Source: Streptomyces natalensis ATCC 27448 (GTDB lineage Bacteria; Actinomycetota; Actinomycetes; Streptomycetales; Streptomycetaceae). Taken from it: a stretch of 64,000 bases of DNA. Where the stretch lies: the NCBI RefSeq assembly GCF_000935125.1, contig NZ_JRKI01000029.1, positions 372,001 through 436,000 of the forward strand. The letters run 5' to 3'. Made by a program: the position numbers and the translations under genes. Shown here piece after piece: positions 48,501 through 53,301 of the stretch (position 1 is the first letter of the stretch; each line of letters opens with the position of its first letter). The notes beneath the pieces were generated by a model that was not told where the DNA came from, searched no databases, and saw nothing but the letters and a program-made list of their open reading frames with translations.

Positions 48501-51500
48501 TGTGCAGGCCCTGGTCGTTCAGCGCGTCCAGGAGGCGGGCGGTCCACGGGTCGTCGGTGCCGCCTTCGGGCAGGACGACGAGCCAGTGCCCGGTGGCGGT
48601 GGGGCCGCCCGAGGCGGTGCGCGGGGCCCAGTGGGTGCGGTAGCTGAAGCGGTCCGCGGCGGCCTGGGTCCTGCGCTGCCTGCGCCAGGAGGAGAGGGTG
48701 GGCAGGAAGCTGCCGAGGGAGTCCGCTTCGCTGCCGTCGATGGCCAGGACGGCCGACAGCTCCTGGAGGTCCTCGCGTTCGACGGCCGCCCAGAATCCGG
48801 CCTCGCCCGCTTCGGCGGCGGCCGCCTCCCCCTCGTCGTGGTCGGCCGGGTCCAGCCAGTACCACTGACGCTGGAAGGCGTAGGTGGGCAGGTCCGCGCG
48901 GGAGGTACCGGGCGCGCCCGGGAAGGCGGACCGGTCGACGGGGACACCGTGCACGAAGGCGGTGGCGACGCCCTCGGTGAGAGCGACGGTTTCGGGGCGG
49001 CCGGTGCGCAGCAGAGGGACGAGAACGGGCTCTTCGAGGGTGGTCAGACAGTCCTGGACCATGGGGGTGAGGACGCCGCCGGTGCCGATCTCCACGAAGG
49101 TGGTGACGCCCTCGGCCTCAAGGGTGCGCACGGCAGCACAGAAGCGGACGGTTTCGCGGACCTGCCGCACCCAGTAGTCGGGCGAGCGCAGTTCGTCTTC
49201 GGTGGCGAGCGCGCCGGTCACCGTGGACACCACGGGGATGCGGGGGGCGTGGAAGGTCAGACCGCGGGCGACGCGCCGGAAGTCCTCCAGCATGTCGTCC
49301 ATGTGCGGGGAGTGGAAGGCGTGGCTGACCCGCAGCCGCTTGGTGCGGCGGCCCTGTGCCTCCCAGTGGGCCGCGATCTCGGTGACGGCCTGTTCGTCGC
49401 CCGAAATGACGGTGGAATCGGGCCCGTTGGCGGCCGCGAGGGCGACGTGGTCCTCGTGGCCGGCGAGACGCTCGCGGATCTCGTCCTCGGTGGCCTGGAC
49501 CGCCACCATGGCGCCGCCTGCGGGCAGCGCCTGCATGAGGGTGCCGCGCGCGGCGACCAGCCGTGCGGCGTCGTGGAGGGTCAGCACGCCACTGACGTGG
49601 GCGGCGGTCAGCTCGCCGATGGAGTGTCCGGCGACGAACCGGGGTGCCACGCCCCAGGATTCGACGAGCCGGAACAGGGCGGTTTCCAGGGCGAAGAGCG
49701 CGGCCTGGGTGTAGGCGGTCTGGTCGAGCAGGGCGGCCTCGGCGCTGCCTTCCTCGGCGAAGACGATGTCGCGCAGCGGCCGGTCCAGGTGTGGGTCCAG
49801 TTCGGCGCACACCGCGTCGAAGGCCGTGGCGAACACGGGGTGCGCGGCGTGCAGTTCGCGCCCCATGCCCGGTCGCTGGGAGCCCTGCCCGGCGAAGAGG
49901 AACGCGCTGGCGGCCTTGACGGCGACGCCGCTGACCAGGCCGTTGGCGGTGCGGCCCGCGGCGAGGGCGTCCAGGCCGCGCAGGAACTCCTCCCGGTCGC
50001 CCGCGACGACTACCGCGCGGTGTTCCATGAGGGTCCGGGTGTCCGCGAGCGCATGGGCGACGGCGGCCGGTTCGAGGTCGGCGCGGTCCCGTAGGTGGCG
50101 GCCGAGGCGGTCGGCCTGGGCACGCAGGCCCGCTTCGGTGCGGGCGGACAGGATCCAGGGCAGCGCGCCCGGCCGGGCGGCCGGTTCGGGGGCCGGTTCG
50201 GCCTCGTGGGCGGGCGCCTGCTCCAGGATGACGTGGGCGTTGGTGCCGCTGATGCCGAAGGAGGAGACGGCGGCGCGACGGGGCCGGCCGGCGCTCGGCC
50301 AGGGCTCGGGCTCCGCGAGGAGCCTGGCGTTGCCCTCGCTCCAGTCGACGTGCCCGGTGGGCTCGTCCAGGTGCAGGGTCCTGGGCAGGTGCCCGTGCCG
50401 CATCGCCAGGACCATTTTCATCACGCCGGCGATACCGGCGGCGGCCTGGGTGTGCCCGATGTTGGACTTCATGGAGCCGATCCGCACGGGCCGGTCGGCG
50501 GGGCGCTGCTGCCCGTAGGTGGCCAGCAGGGCGTGCGCCTCGACGGGGTCGCCGAGGGTGGTGCCGGTGCCGTGCGCCTCCACGGCGTCGATGTCCGAGG
50601 CGGCGAGGCCCGCGCCGGTCAGCGCCTGGCGGATGACGCGTTGCTGCGAGGGGCCGTTGGGGGCGGTCAGGCCGTTGGACGCGCCGTCCTGGTTGACGGC
50701 CGAGCCCTTCAGCACGGCGAGGACGGGATGGCCGTTGCGTACGGCGTCACTGAGCCGCTCGACGAGCAGCAGTCCGACACCCTCGCTCCAGCCGGTGCCG
50801 TCGGCGGCGGCCGCGAACGGCTTGCAGCGGCCGTCGGGGGCAAGGCCGCGCTGGCGGGAGAACTCCACGAACATCTGCGGCGTGGACATCACGGTCGCGC
50901 CGCCCACCAGGGCCATGGCGCATTCGTCGCGCCGCAGCGCGTGCATCGCCAGATGCAGGGCGACCAGCGACGAGGAGCAGGCCGTGTCCACGGTCAGGGC
51001 AGGGCCTTCCAGCCCCAGGACATACGAAATCCGGCCGGAGGCGATGCTGATGTGATTGCCCGTCAGCAAGTGCCCGCCGACCTCGTCGGCACGCCGTCGG
51101 CCCTCGGCGTCGTACCCTCCGTGCCCGGTGCCGACAAAGACACCCGTTCGGCTGCCCGCGAGGGACTCCGGGTCGATACCGGCCCGCTCGACGGCTTCCC
51201 ATGCGGTCTCCAGCAGCAGCCGCTGCTGGGGGTCCATGGCGAGCGCCTCGCGCGGGGAGATCCCGAAGAAGCCGGGGTCGAACTCGCCCGCGTCATGCAG
51301 GAATCCGCCCTCGCGCGCATAGCTGGTGCCCTGGTGGGCCGGGTCGGAGTGGTAGAGCGCGTCCAGGTCCCAGCCGCGGTTACGGGGGAAGGAGGAAACC
51401 GCGTCGACGCCGTCGCGCAGCAGCTCCCACAGCTCCTCGGGCGAACGGACGCCGCCGGGGAAGCGGCAGGCCATCGACACGATCGCGAGGGGCTCTCGCT

Positions 51501-51594
51501 GCTTCGCCTCGGTCTCGTCCAATTGCTGACGAGTCTCGTGAAGGTCCGCGATCGCGCGCTTGAGGTACTCGCGCAGCTTCTCCTCGTTCGACAT
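31177..51594 (-). CDS. pimS1: Type I modular polyketide synthase, modules 1-4
   Basis: A 6805-residue PKS with four complete modules: module 1 KS-AT-KR-ACP (about residues 35-1561), modules 2, 3 and 4 each KS-AT-DH-KR-ACP (1562-3304, 3305-5008, 5009-6708). It has an N-terminal coiled docking helix (MSNEEKLREYLKRAIADL) and an acidic C-terminal docking tail (from about 6709). All four ATs carry HAFH (malonyl), all four KRs carry LDD (B-type), and DHs 2-4 have HxxxGxxxxP and the LLDAALH/LFDAALH Asp motif. It elongates the PimS0 starter, sets the future lactone hydroxyl in module 1 and builds three of the four conjugated double bonds. Size and order match natamycin PimS1. The start is the ATG at 51594. 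The frame is open to 51723, but the docking helix begins at this ATG. Confidence 0.95.
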   Translation of the reverse strand: MSNEEKLREYLKRAIADLHETRQQLDETEAKQREPLAIVSMACRFPGGVRSPEELWELLRDGVDAVSSFPRNRGWDLDALYHSDPAHQGTSYAREGGFLHDAGEFDPGFFGISPREALAMDPQQRLLLETAWEAVERAGIDPESLAGSRTGVFVGTGHGGYDAEGRRRADEVGGHLLTGNHISIASGRISYVLGLEGPALTVDTACSSSLVALHLAMHALRRDECAMALVGGATVMSTPQMFVEFSRQRGLAPDGRCKPFAAAADGTGWSEGVGLLLVERLSDAVRNGHPVLAVLKGSAVNQDGASNGLTAPNGPSQQRVIRQALTGAGLAASDIDAVEAHGTGTTLGDPVEAHALLATYGQQRPADRPVRIGSMKSNIGHTQAAAGIAGVMKMVLAMRHGHLPRTLHLDEPTGHVDWSEGNARLLAEPEPWPSAGRPRRAAVSSFGISGTNAHVILEQAPAHEAEPAPEPAARPGALPWILSARTEAGLRAQADRLGRHLRDRADLEPAAVAHALADTRTLMEHRAVVVAGDREEFLRGLDALAAGRTANGLVSGVAVKAASAFLFAGQGSQRPGMGRELHAAHPVFATAFDAVCAELDPHLDRPLRDIVFAEEGSAEAALLDQTAYTQAALFALETALFRLVESWGVAPRFVAGHSIGELTAAHVSGVLTLHDAARLVAARGTLMQALPAGGAMVAVQATEDEIRERLAGHEDHVALAAANGPDSTVISGDEQAVTEIAAHWEAQGRRTKRLRVSHAFHSPHMDDMLEDFRRVARGLTFHAPRIPVVSTVTGALATEDELRSPDYWVRQVRETVRFCAAVRTLEAEGVTTFVEIGTGGVLTPMVQDCLTTLEEPVLVPLLRTGRPETVALTEGVATAFVHGVPVDRSAFPGAPGTSRADLPTYAFQRQWYWLDPADHDEGEAAAAEAGEAGFWAAVEREDLQELSAVLAIDGSEADSLGSFLPTLSSWRRQRRTQAAADRFSYRTHWAPRTASGGPTATGHWLVVLPEGGTDDPWTARLLDALNDQGLHTDVRELPADHEPDAWPDTPVDGVLCLLALDERPHPLLPSVPRGLAATTTLLRALEGAGIQAPLWCVTRGAVAVDRHEALKSPLQAQTWGLGRVAALESPQSWGGLIDLPDNLDGRAVSALLSTLAGEEDQVAVRPAGVFARRLERITPGGDTGDRWSTHGTVLVTGGTGALGAHLAHWLADAGAEHLVLTGRRGPQAPGAPELAAALTDRGVKVTLAACDAADRDALAAVLADIPPHLPLTGVVHAAGVLDDGVLDALTPERFETVLRPKARAAQNLHELTQDLDLDHFVLFSSIVGVLGNAGQANYAAANAYLDALAEHRLAQGLPATSVSWGPWAGGGMATDSDAADRMSRDGLLPMAAAPALAALRQALAQGMTQVTVADIDWSAYAPALTAVRPSPLIGDLPEARRALGPAEGPRRERSPLRDRIGALPPAEQEKAFLTMVREEAARVLGHPSPDTVDAQRAFREQGFDSLMAVDLRNRLSAATGLRLPATLLFDHPPPLAAAACLRSEVLGAAGPATVVQASTAALDEPVAIIGMACRFPGGVHSPEALWRLLAEGGDAITPMPADRGWDLDRLYHPDPDHQGTSYARGGGFLDGAADFDADFFGISPREALAMDPQQRLLLETTWEVLEQAGIDPESLRGSSTGVFAGTNTQDYGTALDAAQDEAGGHRLTGNAMSVVSGRVSYTFGFEGPALTVDTACSSSLVALHMAAQALRQGECSLAVAGGVTVMATPSSFVEFARQRGLAPDGRCKPFAAAADGTGWSEGVGLLLVERLSDARRNGHQVLAVVRGSAVNQDGASNGLSAPSGPSQQRVIRQALANARVAASEVDAVEAHGTGTTLGDPIEAQALLATYGQERPPERPLLLGAVKSNLGHTQAAAGVAGVMKMVLAMRHGMLPRTLHVDEPTGHVDWTAGAVELLTEHTDWPETGHPRRAAVSAFGISGTNAHVVLELPAAEQPLVEQPSAAEPDAPATAPDRTPTASDGTAPLLLSAKSESALRAQAARLHSHLERDPALRLTDAAYTLMTHRTAFAHRAAVRAADHEAALRALTALAAGEADPAVDTGTAHTGRDAVLFSGQGSQRIGMGRELSGRYPVFAEAFDTVCAALDEHLDRPLRDVVRGEDEELLNRTVYAQAGLFAIEVALFRLVESWGVRPHYVAGHSVGEIAAAHVAGVFSLADACALVAARGRLMQALPAGGAMAAIRATEDEVLPHLADSVSIAAVNGPSSVVVSGAEHAVLSIAAHFEGAGRKTTRLRVSHAFHSPLMDPMLADFRAVAEGLTYGEPELAVVSNVTGQLATPDQLRTPEYWVTHVRAAVRFADGIRALGAEGVTRFLELGPDGVLSALARESAPDDAVCTPVLRKDRSEAATLLAALTHLHVHGTEIDWTAFLAGRDAHAVDLPTYAFQHQRFWPTPDHTRTGDLGAVGLEATGHPLLSAAVELPDGEGLLFTTRLSLQTHPWLAGHVVMGSVLLPGTAFAELALRAADEVGCDRVDELTLAAPLVLPEHGGVQLQLRVGPADASGRRTLTARSRAEGDGDRPWVQHATGVLAEGESTPEPGYDFHTESWPPADAAPVELSGLYPDFAAHGFDYGPHFQGLRTAWRRGDEVFAEVALPAEAEGEASAYGLHPALLDAALHVVAFNGVDRGVVPFSWESVALHATGASAVRIRVVRHSGDTVSVDVADTTGEPVASIGTLVLRAVSADQLAGGADPAVRDALFRVQWNPVRLPPAGAAVTVATLGSLAGAPFDGYPDLASLARSGRVAGAVLVPVEAGAGEVVADDVVGATHATAARALDLARSWLADDRFAASRLVFVTRGAVSGADLAGAAVWGLVRSALSEHPGRFGLVDLDDDAELALVPRVLASDEPQLLVRGGEVLAARLARAQSSHAVTWDPSGTVLVTGGTGGLGRVMARHLVVEHGVRNLLLVSRRGPAAEGAEELVTELRHSGAEVAVEACDVTDAAAVADLVARHRISAVVHTAGVLDDGVVESLTPERLSAVLRPKVDAAWNLHEATRDLDLDAFVVFSSVAGTIGSPGQANYAAGNAFLDALAHHRRAAGLPAASLAWGPWSRDGGMTGTLTDVDLQRIARQGMPELTPAQGVALFDAALAAGDAHLLPVRFDWASLRAQGEVPPLLRGLIRTRARRSAVGGSAAAAGLVGRLSGRGTVERREVLLDLVRAQIAVVLGHANPETIESTRVFQDLGFDSLTAVELRNRLNNATGLRLSATAVFDYPTADALVDFLLDELFGAQEEAELPAPVPSPAGAADDPVVIVGMSCRYPGGVGSPEDLWRLVSEGVDAVSDFPTDRGWDVESLYSPDPEALGTSYTRSGGFLHEAAEFDPDFFGMSPREALATDAQQRLLLETTWEAIERTGIDPASLRGSRTGVFAGVMYTDYGDLLVGDQFEGYRSNGSAASIASGRVSYTFGFEGPAVTVDTACSSSLVALHWAAQSLRSGECSLAVAGGVTVMSTPTTFVEFSRQRGLSADGRCKAFADAADGVGWGEGVGMLVLERLSDARRNGHRVLAVVRGSAVNQDGASNGLTAPNGPAQQRVIRQALASAGLSAADVDAVEAHGTGTTLGDPIEAQALLATYGQERPEDRPLLLGSVKSNIGHAQAASGVAGVIKMVLAMRHGVLPRTLHVDEPSSHVDWSAGAVELLTSEAEWPQGEGPRRAGVSSFGVSGTNAHVILEQPGPDAADAAPDATVTDPGALAWVLSARNEAALRCQAARLLSLVAGSDALCARDIGHSLVTGRSSFAHRAVVWGQDRDALVRALSALAVGEADAGLAEGASGAGRTAFLFSGQGSQRLGMGWELYARYPVFADAFDAVCAALDEHLERPLRDVVWGEDAELLNQTAYAQAGLFAIEVALYRLAESWGMRPDFVAGHSIGEVAAAHVSGVFSLPDACALVAARGRLMQQLPSGGAMMAIRATEDEVLPHLAEGVSLAAVNGPSSVVISGAEDAVLAIAAHFAGEGRKTTRLRVSHAFHSPLMEPMLEEFRAVVTRLSFGTPTIPVVSNLTGRLAEPEQLAHADYWVRHVREAVRFADGIQALRAEGVTRFLELGPDGVLSAMARESASDDAVLAPVLRRDRPEETALLGALAQLYVRGAHVDWTVPFAGSGARWADLPTYAFQHERFWPSGGVARPGDVRSAGLGSAGHPLLGAAVELAGSGGLLFTGRLSVSSHPWLADHVVLGSVLVPGTALVELVLRAADEAGCDLLEELTLAAPLVLPASGAAVQVQVAVGEPDEAGRRPVSVHAREGEGPWTLHASGAVTSGAEVPPFDATVWPPKGAEPVDVADCYDVLADAGLTYGPAFHGLQAAWKLGGDVYAEAKLPESTDGDAYGLHPALFDAALHASALGGAEAGGVPFSWAGVSLHATGASHLRVRIREAGGALSVAIADTSGAPVASVESLVIRPLSAGQVQAADRDALFKADWVPVPLTDERVEPGTGPEGEPLRTYADLDSLEGAAVPGTVLVAPPSGAAGTVESVHAATVWALEMVQAWLADDRFATSRLVFVTRGAAFGADLAAAAVRGLVRSAQSENPGRFGLVDMDGDADTTVPAQALATDEPELLVRGGEVLAARLVRAQSSHTVTWDPSGTVLITGGTGGLGRSVARHLVSEHGVRSLLLVSRRGPAAEGAGELVAELRGSGAEVVIEACDVTDAVAVADLVARHRISAVVHTAGVLDDGVVESLTPERLAVVLRPKVDAAWNLHEATRGLDLDAFVVFSSVAGTFGSAGQANYAAGNAFLDALAYHRRAVGLPAVSLAWGPWSQDGGMTGTLSDADVQRIARQGMPPLTVEEGLALFDAALGSAEPMALPVRLDLAALRAQGEPQPLLRGLIRTRTRRSGAAAASGIAQRLAGLSTAERREALLDVVRAQIATVLGHAGPETIAPDRAFQDLGLDSLTAIELRNLLGKATGLRLPATTVFDYPTVDALAAHLLDELFGAETGTATETPLPVPGLPSLADDPVVIVGMSCRFPGGVASPEDLWRLVADGVDAVSAFPTDRGWEIDDTYDPEREGAIATRSGGFLHDAAEFDPEFFGMSPREALTTDAQQRLLLETTWEALERAGMDPATLRGSRTGVFAGVMYHDYSTLLSGREFEGYQGSGSAGSVASGRVSYTFGFEGPAVTVDTACSSSLVALHLAAQSLRSGECSLALAGGVTVMSTPLTFVEFSRQGGLSADGRCKAFADAADGVGWAEGAGILVLERLSDARRNGHRILATVRGSAVNQDGASNGLTAPNGPAQQRVIRQALASAGLSAADVDAVEAHGTGTTLGDPIEAQALLATYGQERPEDRPLLLGSVKSNIGHAQAASGVAGVIKMVLAMRHGVLPRTLHVDEPSSHVDWSAGAVELLTSEAEWPQGEGPRRAGVSSFGISGTNAHVILEQPEPVAAETESITPDTAPDAAEDEAADSGTPVPVLLSGRSASALRAQAARLLSRLDGDPGPRITDVAYSLATGRSAFPHRAVILAANRADLLHSLSALAEGHTEAPAVVAQDRARSGKLAFLFSGQGSQRLGMGRELYGRYPAFAEALDAVCAALDAHLDRPLRDVIWGEDAELLNRTGYAQTGLFAIEVALFRLLESWGVRPDHLLGHSIGEIAAAHVAGVLSLPDACALVAARGRLMQQLPSGGAMMAIRATEDEVLPHLAEGVSLAAVNGPSSVVVSGAEDEVLALAAHFEEEGRKTTRLRVSHAFHSPLMEPMLADFRAVADGMTYAAPRIPVVSNVTGRPATAEELCCAEYWVGHVREAVRFADGVGALREQGVTTFLELGPDGSLSALAAESAADDSVLAPVLRKNRPEAPALLTALARLHAQGTPVDWSAAFAGTGARWVDLPTYAFQHERFWPSGGAARAGDVRSAGLGSAGHPLLGAAVELAGSGGRLLTGRLSLSSHPWLADHVVLGSVLVPGTALMELVLRAADEVDCAAVDELTLAAPLVLPASGAAIQVQVWVGEPDEAGRRPVSVHAREGEGPWTLHADGALAPAAETVPFDTAIWPPQGAEHLDAAGCYERFADAGFAYGPVFQGLRAAWKLGEDIYAEVALPEGTDGNAYGLHPALFDAALHAALLGGEGTDEAAVPFSWNGVTLHATGASRVRVRIRPTEGGTSIALVDTAGAPVASVRSLTARPITAGQLQTGDRDSLFQVDWTTLHLTDERANSLALLGKDTEGILDTLSLQPHADLDDLAATGVHDTVLAPLPTRTAGTVESVHAATTGALALIRSWLADDRFAASRLVFVTRGAVSGTDLAGASVWGLVRSALLEHPGRFGLVDVDVDQDAEVPLVPRALASDEPQVLVRGGEVLAARLVRAQSSDTVTWDPSGTVLITGGTGGLGRSVARHLVSEHGVRSLLLVSRRGPAAEGVDALVAELAECGAQVTVEACDVTDAVAVADLVARHRISAVVHTAGVLDDGVVESLTPERLSAVLRPKVDAAWNLHEATRGLDLDAFVVFSSVAGTFGSAGQANYAAGNAFLDALAYHRRAVGLPAVSLAWGPWSQDGGMTGTLSDADVQRIARQGMPPLTVEEGLALFDAALGSAEPMALPVRLDLAALRAQGEPQPLLRGLIRTPGRRTAAAATEGDTAAAFAGRLTGLSAAEGREVVLGAVRSQIAGVLGHAEATEIDQDRAFLDLGFDSLTAVELRNRLGAVTGIRLPATLLFDYPTPAELVAHLHARIAPEPTVGPEALLGELERMEKSFGGLDLTEEMHEQIAGRLEVLRAKWDALRDTAAAAGHDGSPSDEDFDFESASDDEVFDLLDNELGLS
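31776..32330. repeat. Near-identical KR-ACP tract, copy in module 4
   Basis: About 555 nt covering the end of the KR and the KR-ACP linker are almost base-for-base the same as 36948-37508 in module 3, synonymous positions included. Only scattered single differences are seen on reading both. Confidence 0.88.
36571..41680 (-). other. PKS module 3: KS-AT(malonyl)-DH-KR(B)-ACP
   Basis: KS about 41680-40400, AT 40100-39070 (GHSIGE, HAFH), DH 39010-38200 (HVVLGSVLVP), KR 37680-37130 (LDD), ACP 36850-36660 (GLDSL). Forms the second double bond. Long stretches are nearly identical in DNA to module 4. Confidence 0.88.
36948..37508. repeat. Near-identical KR-ACP tract, copy in module 3
   Basis: Partner of 31776-32330. 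A second matching block follows (37566-37740 against 32390-32580), and more near-identical blocks lie in the KS (40432-40905 against 35328-35800) and AT (39626-39780 against 34489-34640). Confidence 0.88.
41681..46910 (-). other. PKS module 2: KS-AT(malonyl)-DH-KR(B)-ACP
   Basis: KS about 46910-45640, AT 45270-44240 (GHSVGE, HAFH), DH 44190-43350 (HVVMGSVLLP), KR 42790-42230 (LDD), ACP 41960-41770. Forms the first double bond of the tetraene. Confidence 0.88.
46911..51594 (-). other. PKS module 1: docking-KS-AT(malonyl)-KR(B)-ACP
   Basis: KS about 51490-50230, AT 49910-48850 (GHSIGE, HAFH), no DH, KR 48030-47470 (LDD; Ser, Tyr, Asn present), ACP 47200-46990 (GFDSL). Reduction without dehydration leaves the hydroxyl used for lactone closure (C25 in natamycin). 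An 11-base G run lies at the ACP end. Confidence 0.88.
46992..47002. repeat. 11-G homopolymer inside pimS1
   Basis: Eleven consecutive G on the plus strand encode a His-Pro-Pro-Pro run at the end of the module 1 ACP, where relatives usually read His-Pro-Thr-Pro. The frame is intact as given. Confidence 0.9.
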
Positions 51595-51689
51595 CAGGAC
51601 GCCAATCGCTCGGGGGTATGCCGGACCTGGGGCACAGAGCGCCGACACGCACGTCCGACCGTTTCCCCGCCATCCTTCGTCAAGGTGGA

Positions 51690-51705
51690 CTGCGGGTTTC
51701 CCTAG
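51690..51705 (-). promoter_or_regulatory. PimM-type box and promoter of pimS1
   Basis: Minus-strand CTAGGGAAACCCGCAG matches 14 of 16 consensus positions. A -10-like AAGGAT (51677-51672) lies 28 nt from the box start, giving a leader of about 70 nt before the pimS1 ATG at 51594. Confidence 0.7.
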
Positions 51706-51783
51706 TTGATGCTGCCGGAGCACGCGGCATTGCGGATGGCGCGGTCAACGAGCCTGCCCGCCCCGTACGCGCCCGAGCCATGT

Positions 51784-51799
51784 GTAGGGATTTCCTGGT
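51784..51799 (+). promoter_or_regulatory. PimM-type box and promoter of pimD
   Basis: GTAGGGATTTCCTGGT matches 12 of 16 consensus positions. The -10-like TAGCGT (51811-51816) lies 27 nt from the box start, predicting a start near 51823 and a leader of about 38 nt before the pimD ATG. Confidence 0.62.
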
Positions 51800-51860
51800 C
51801 CGGAGACGGCTAGCGTCACCCCTCACCCGTCATGTCACGAAGCACACATAAGGGGCCCCC

Positions 51861-53054
51861 ATGACCGCCGCCTCCCACGACCTGCCCTGCCTCAACCTCG
51901 AACCGCCCAAAATGCTGAAACTGAGCCCGCTGCTGCGCGCCTTGCAGGACCGGGGGCCGATCCACCGGGTGCGCACACCCGCCGGGGACGAGGCGTGGCT
52001 GGTGACCCGCCACGCCGAGCTCAAGCAGCTGCTGCACGACGAGCGCATCGGCCGCACGCACCCCGACCCGCCCTCCGCCGCCCAGTACGTACGCAGCCCC
52101 TTCCTGGACCTGCTGATCAGCGACGCCGACGCCGAGTCCGGGCGTCGGCAGCACGCCGAGACCCGCCGCCTGCTCACTCCGTTGTTCTCGGCCCGGCGCG
52201 TTCTGGAAATGCAGCCGAAGGTGGAGGAGGCCGCGGACACCCTGCTGGACGCGTTCATCGCCCAGGGGCCTCCCGGCGACCTGCACGGCGAGCTCACCGT
52301 GCCGTTCGCCCTCACGGTCCTCTGCGAGGTCATCGGCGTGCCGCCGCAGCGCCGCGCGGAGCTGACCACACTGCTGGCCGGTATCGCCAAGCTGGACGAC
52401 CGCGAGGGCGCCGTACGGGCACAGGACGACCTGTTCGGGTACGTGGCAGGGCTGGTCGAGCACAAGCGGGCCGAGCCCGGCCCAGACATCATCTCCCGGC
52501 TGAACGACGGCGAGCTGACCGAGGACCGCGTGGCACACCTGGCCATGGGCCTGCTGTTCGCCGGGCTGGACAGCGTCGCGAGCATCATGGACAACGGGGT
52601 GGTGCTGCTGGCCGCCCACCCCGATCAGCGCGCGGCGGCGCTGGCCGACCCCGACGTGATGGCGCGTGCCGTGGAGGAGGTGCTGCGGACCGCCCGGGCC
52701 GGCGGGTCGGTCCTGCCGCCGCGCTACGCCAGCGAGGACATGGAATTCGGCGGGGTGACGATACGGGCCGGAGACCTGGTCCTGTTCGACCTCGGCCTGC
52801 CCAACTTCGACGAGCGGGCGTTCACAGGGCCGGAGGAATTCGACGCCGCCAGGACCCCCAATCCCCATCTGACCTTCGGCCACGGCATCTGGCACTGCAT
52901 CGGCGCCCCCCTCGCGCGCCTGGAACTCAGGACGATGTTCACCAAGCTGTTCACCCGCCTGCCGGAACTGCGCCCGGAACTTCCGGTGGAGCAACTGCGC
53001 CTGAAGGAGGGCCAGCTGTCGGGCGGCTTCGCCGAGCTCCGGGTGGTCTGGTAG
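51861..53054 (+). CDS. pimD: Cytochrome P450 epoxidase
   Basis: A 397-residue P450, the same length as natamycin PimD, which epoxidises the C4-C5 double bond of 4,5-de-epoxypimaricin. The heme ligand is Cys346 in FGHGIWHCIG, and ExxR is Glu273-Arg276. The I-helix reads AGLDS, so the usual acid-threonine pair is Asp237-Ser238. Ser at 238 is a recorded feature of PimD and has been discussed in relation to a hydroperoxo-iron epoxidation route. The ATG at 51861 follows an AAGGGG ribosome site. The gene is divergent from pimS1 across a 266-nt region with two PimM-like boxes, and a hairpin follows its stop. It is the last recognisable polyene gene on this side. Lucensomycin has a related epoxidase, so this gene alone does not fix the product. 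Confidence 0.94.
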   Translation: MTAASHDLPCLNLEPPKMLKLSPLLRALQDRGPIHRVRTPAGDEAWLVTRHAELKQLLHDERIGRTHPDPPSAAQYVRSPFLDLLISDADAESGRRQHAETRRLLTPLFSARRVLEMQPKVEEAADTLLDAFIAQGPPGDLHGELTVPFALTVLCEVIGVPPQRRAELTTLLAGIAKLDDREGAVRAQDDLFGYVAGLVEHKRAEPGPDIISRLNDGELTEDRVAHLAMGLLFAGLDSVASIMDNGVVLLAAHPDQRAAALADPDVMARAVEEVLRTARAGGSVLPPRYASEDMEFGGVTIRAGDLVLFDLGLPNFDERAFTGPEEFDAARTPNPHLTFGHGIWHCIGAPLARLELRTMFTKLFTRLPELRPELPVEQLRLKEGQLSGGFAELRVVW

Positions 53055-53086
53055 GGCCGATCGGGGCGCGCACAACCCCTCCCTGG

Positions 53087-53126
53087 GGGCTGCTCCGCGG
53101 GGAGGACCATCTCCGCGGAGCAGCCC
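53087..53126 (+). terminator. Hairpin terminator behind pimD
   Basis: A perfect 14-bp stem: GGGCTGCTCCGCGG (53087-53100), a 12-nt loop, and its complement at 53113-53126. It starts 33 nt after the pimD stop and marks the right-hand end of the polyene genes. Confidence 0.85.
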
Positions 53127-53278
53127 GCCGGCGCCACTGCTCGGGAACGGCGCTGACGACGCGCACGTGAACCGAACACGCATCGCGTTCACCTGCGTGC
53201 CACCCGGTCATGCCTGGTACGTCAGGAGCGATGCGGGCACCTCGCTGCGCCCCTTCGGCCCATCGAACCGGGGCGACG

Positions 53279-53297
53279 TGCCCGAGCGGGCCGGGCA
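53279..53297 (-). terminator. Small hairpin behind the siderophore operon
   Basis: TGCCCG (53279-53284), 7-nt loop, CGGGCA (53292-53297), 5 nt past the stop of the minus-strand MFS gene. Short stem, so only a probable terminator. Confidence 0.45.
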
Positions 53298-53301
53298 GTT
53301 G

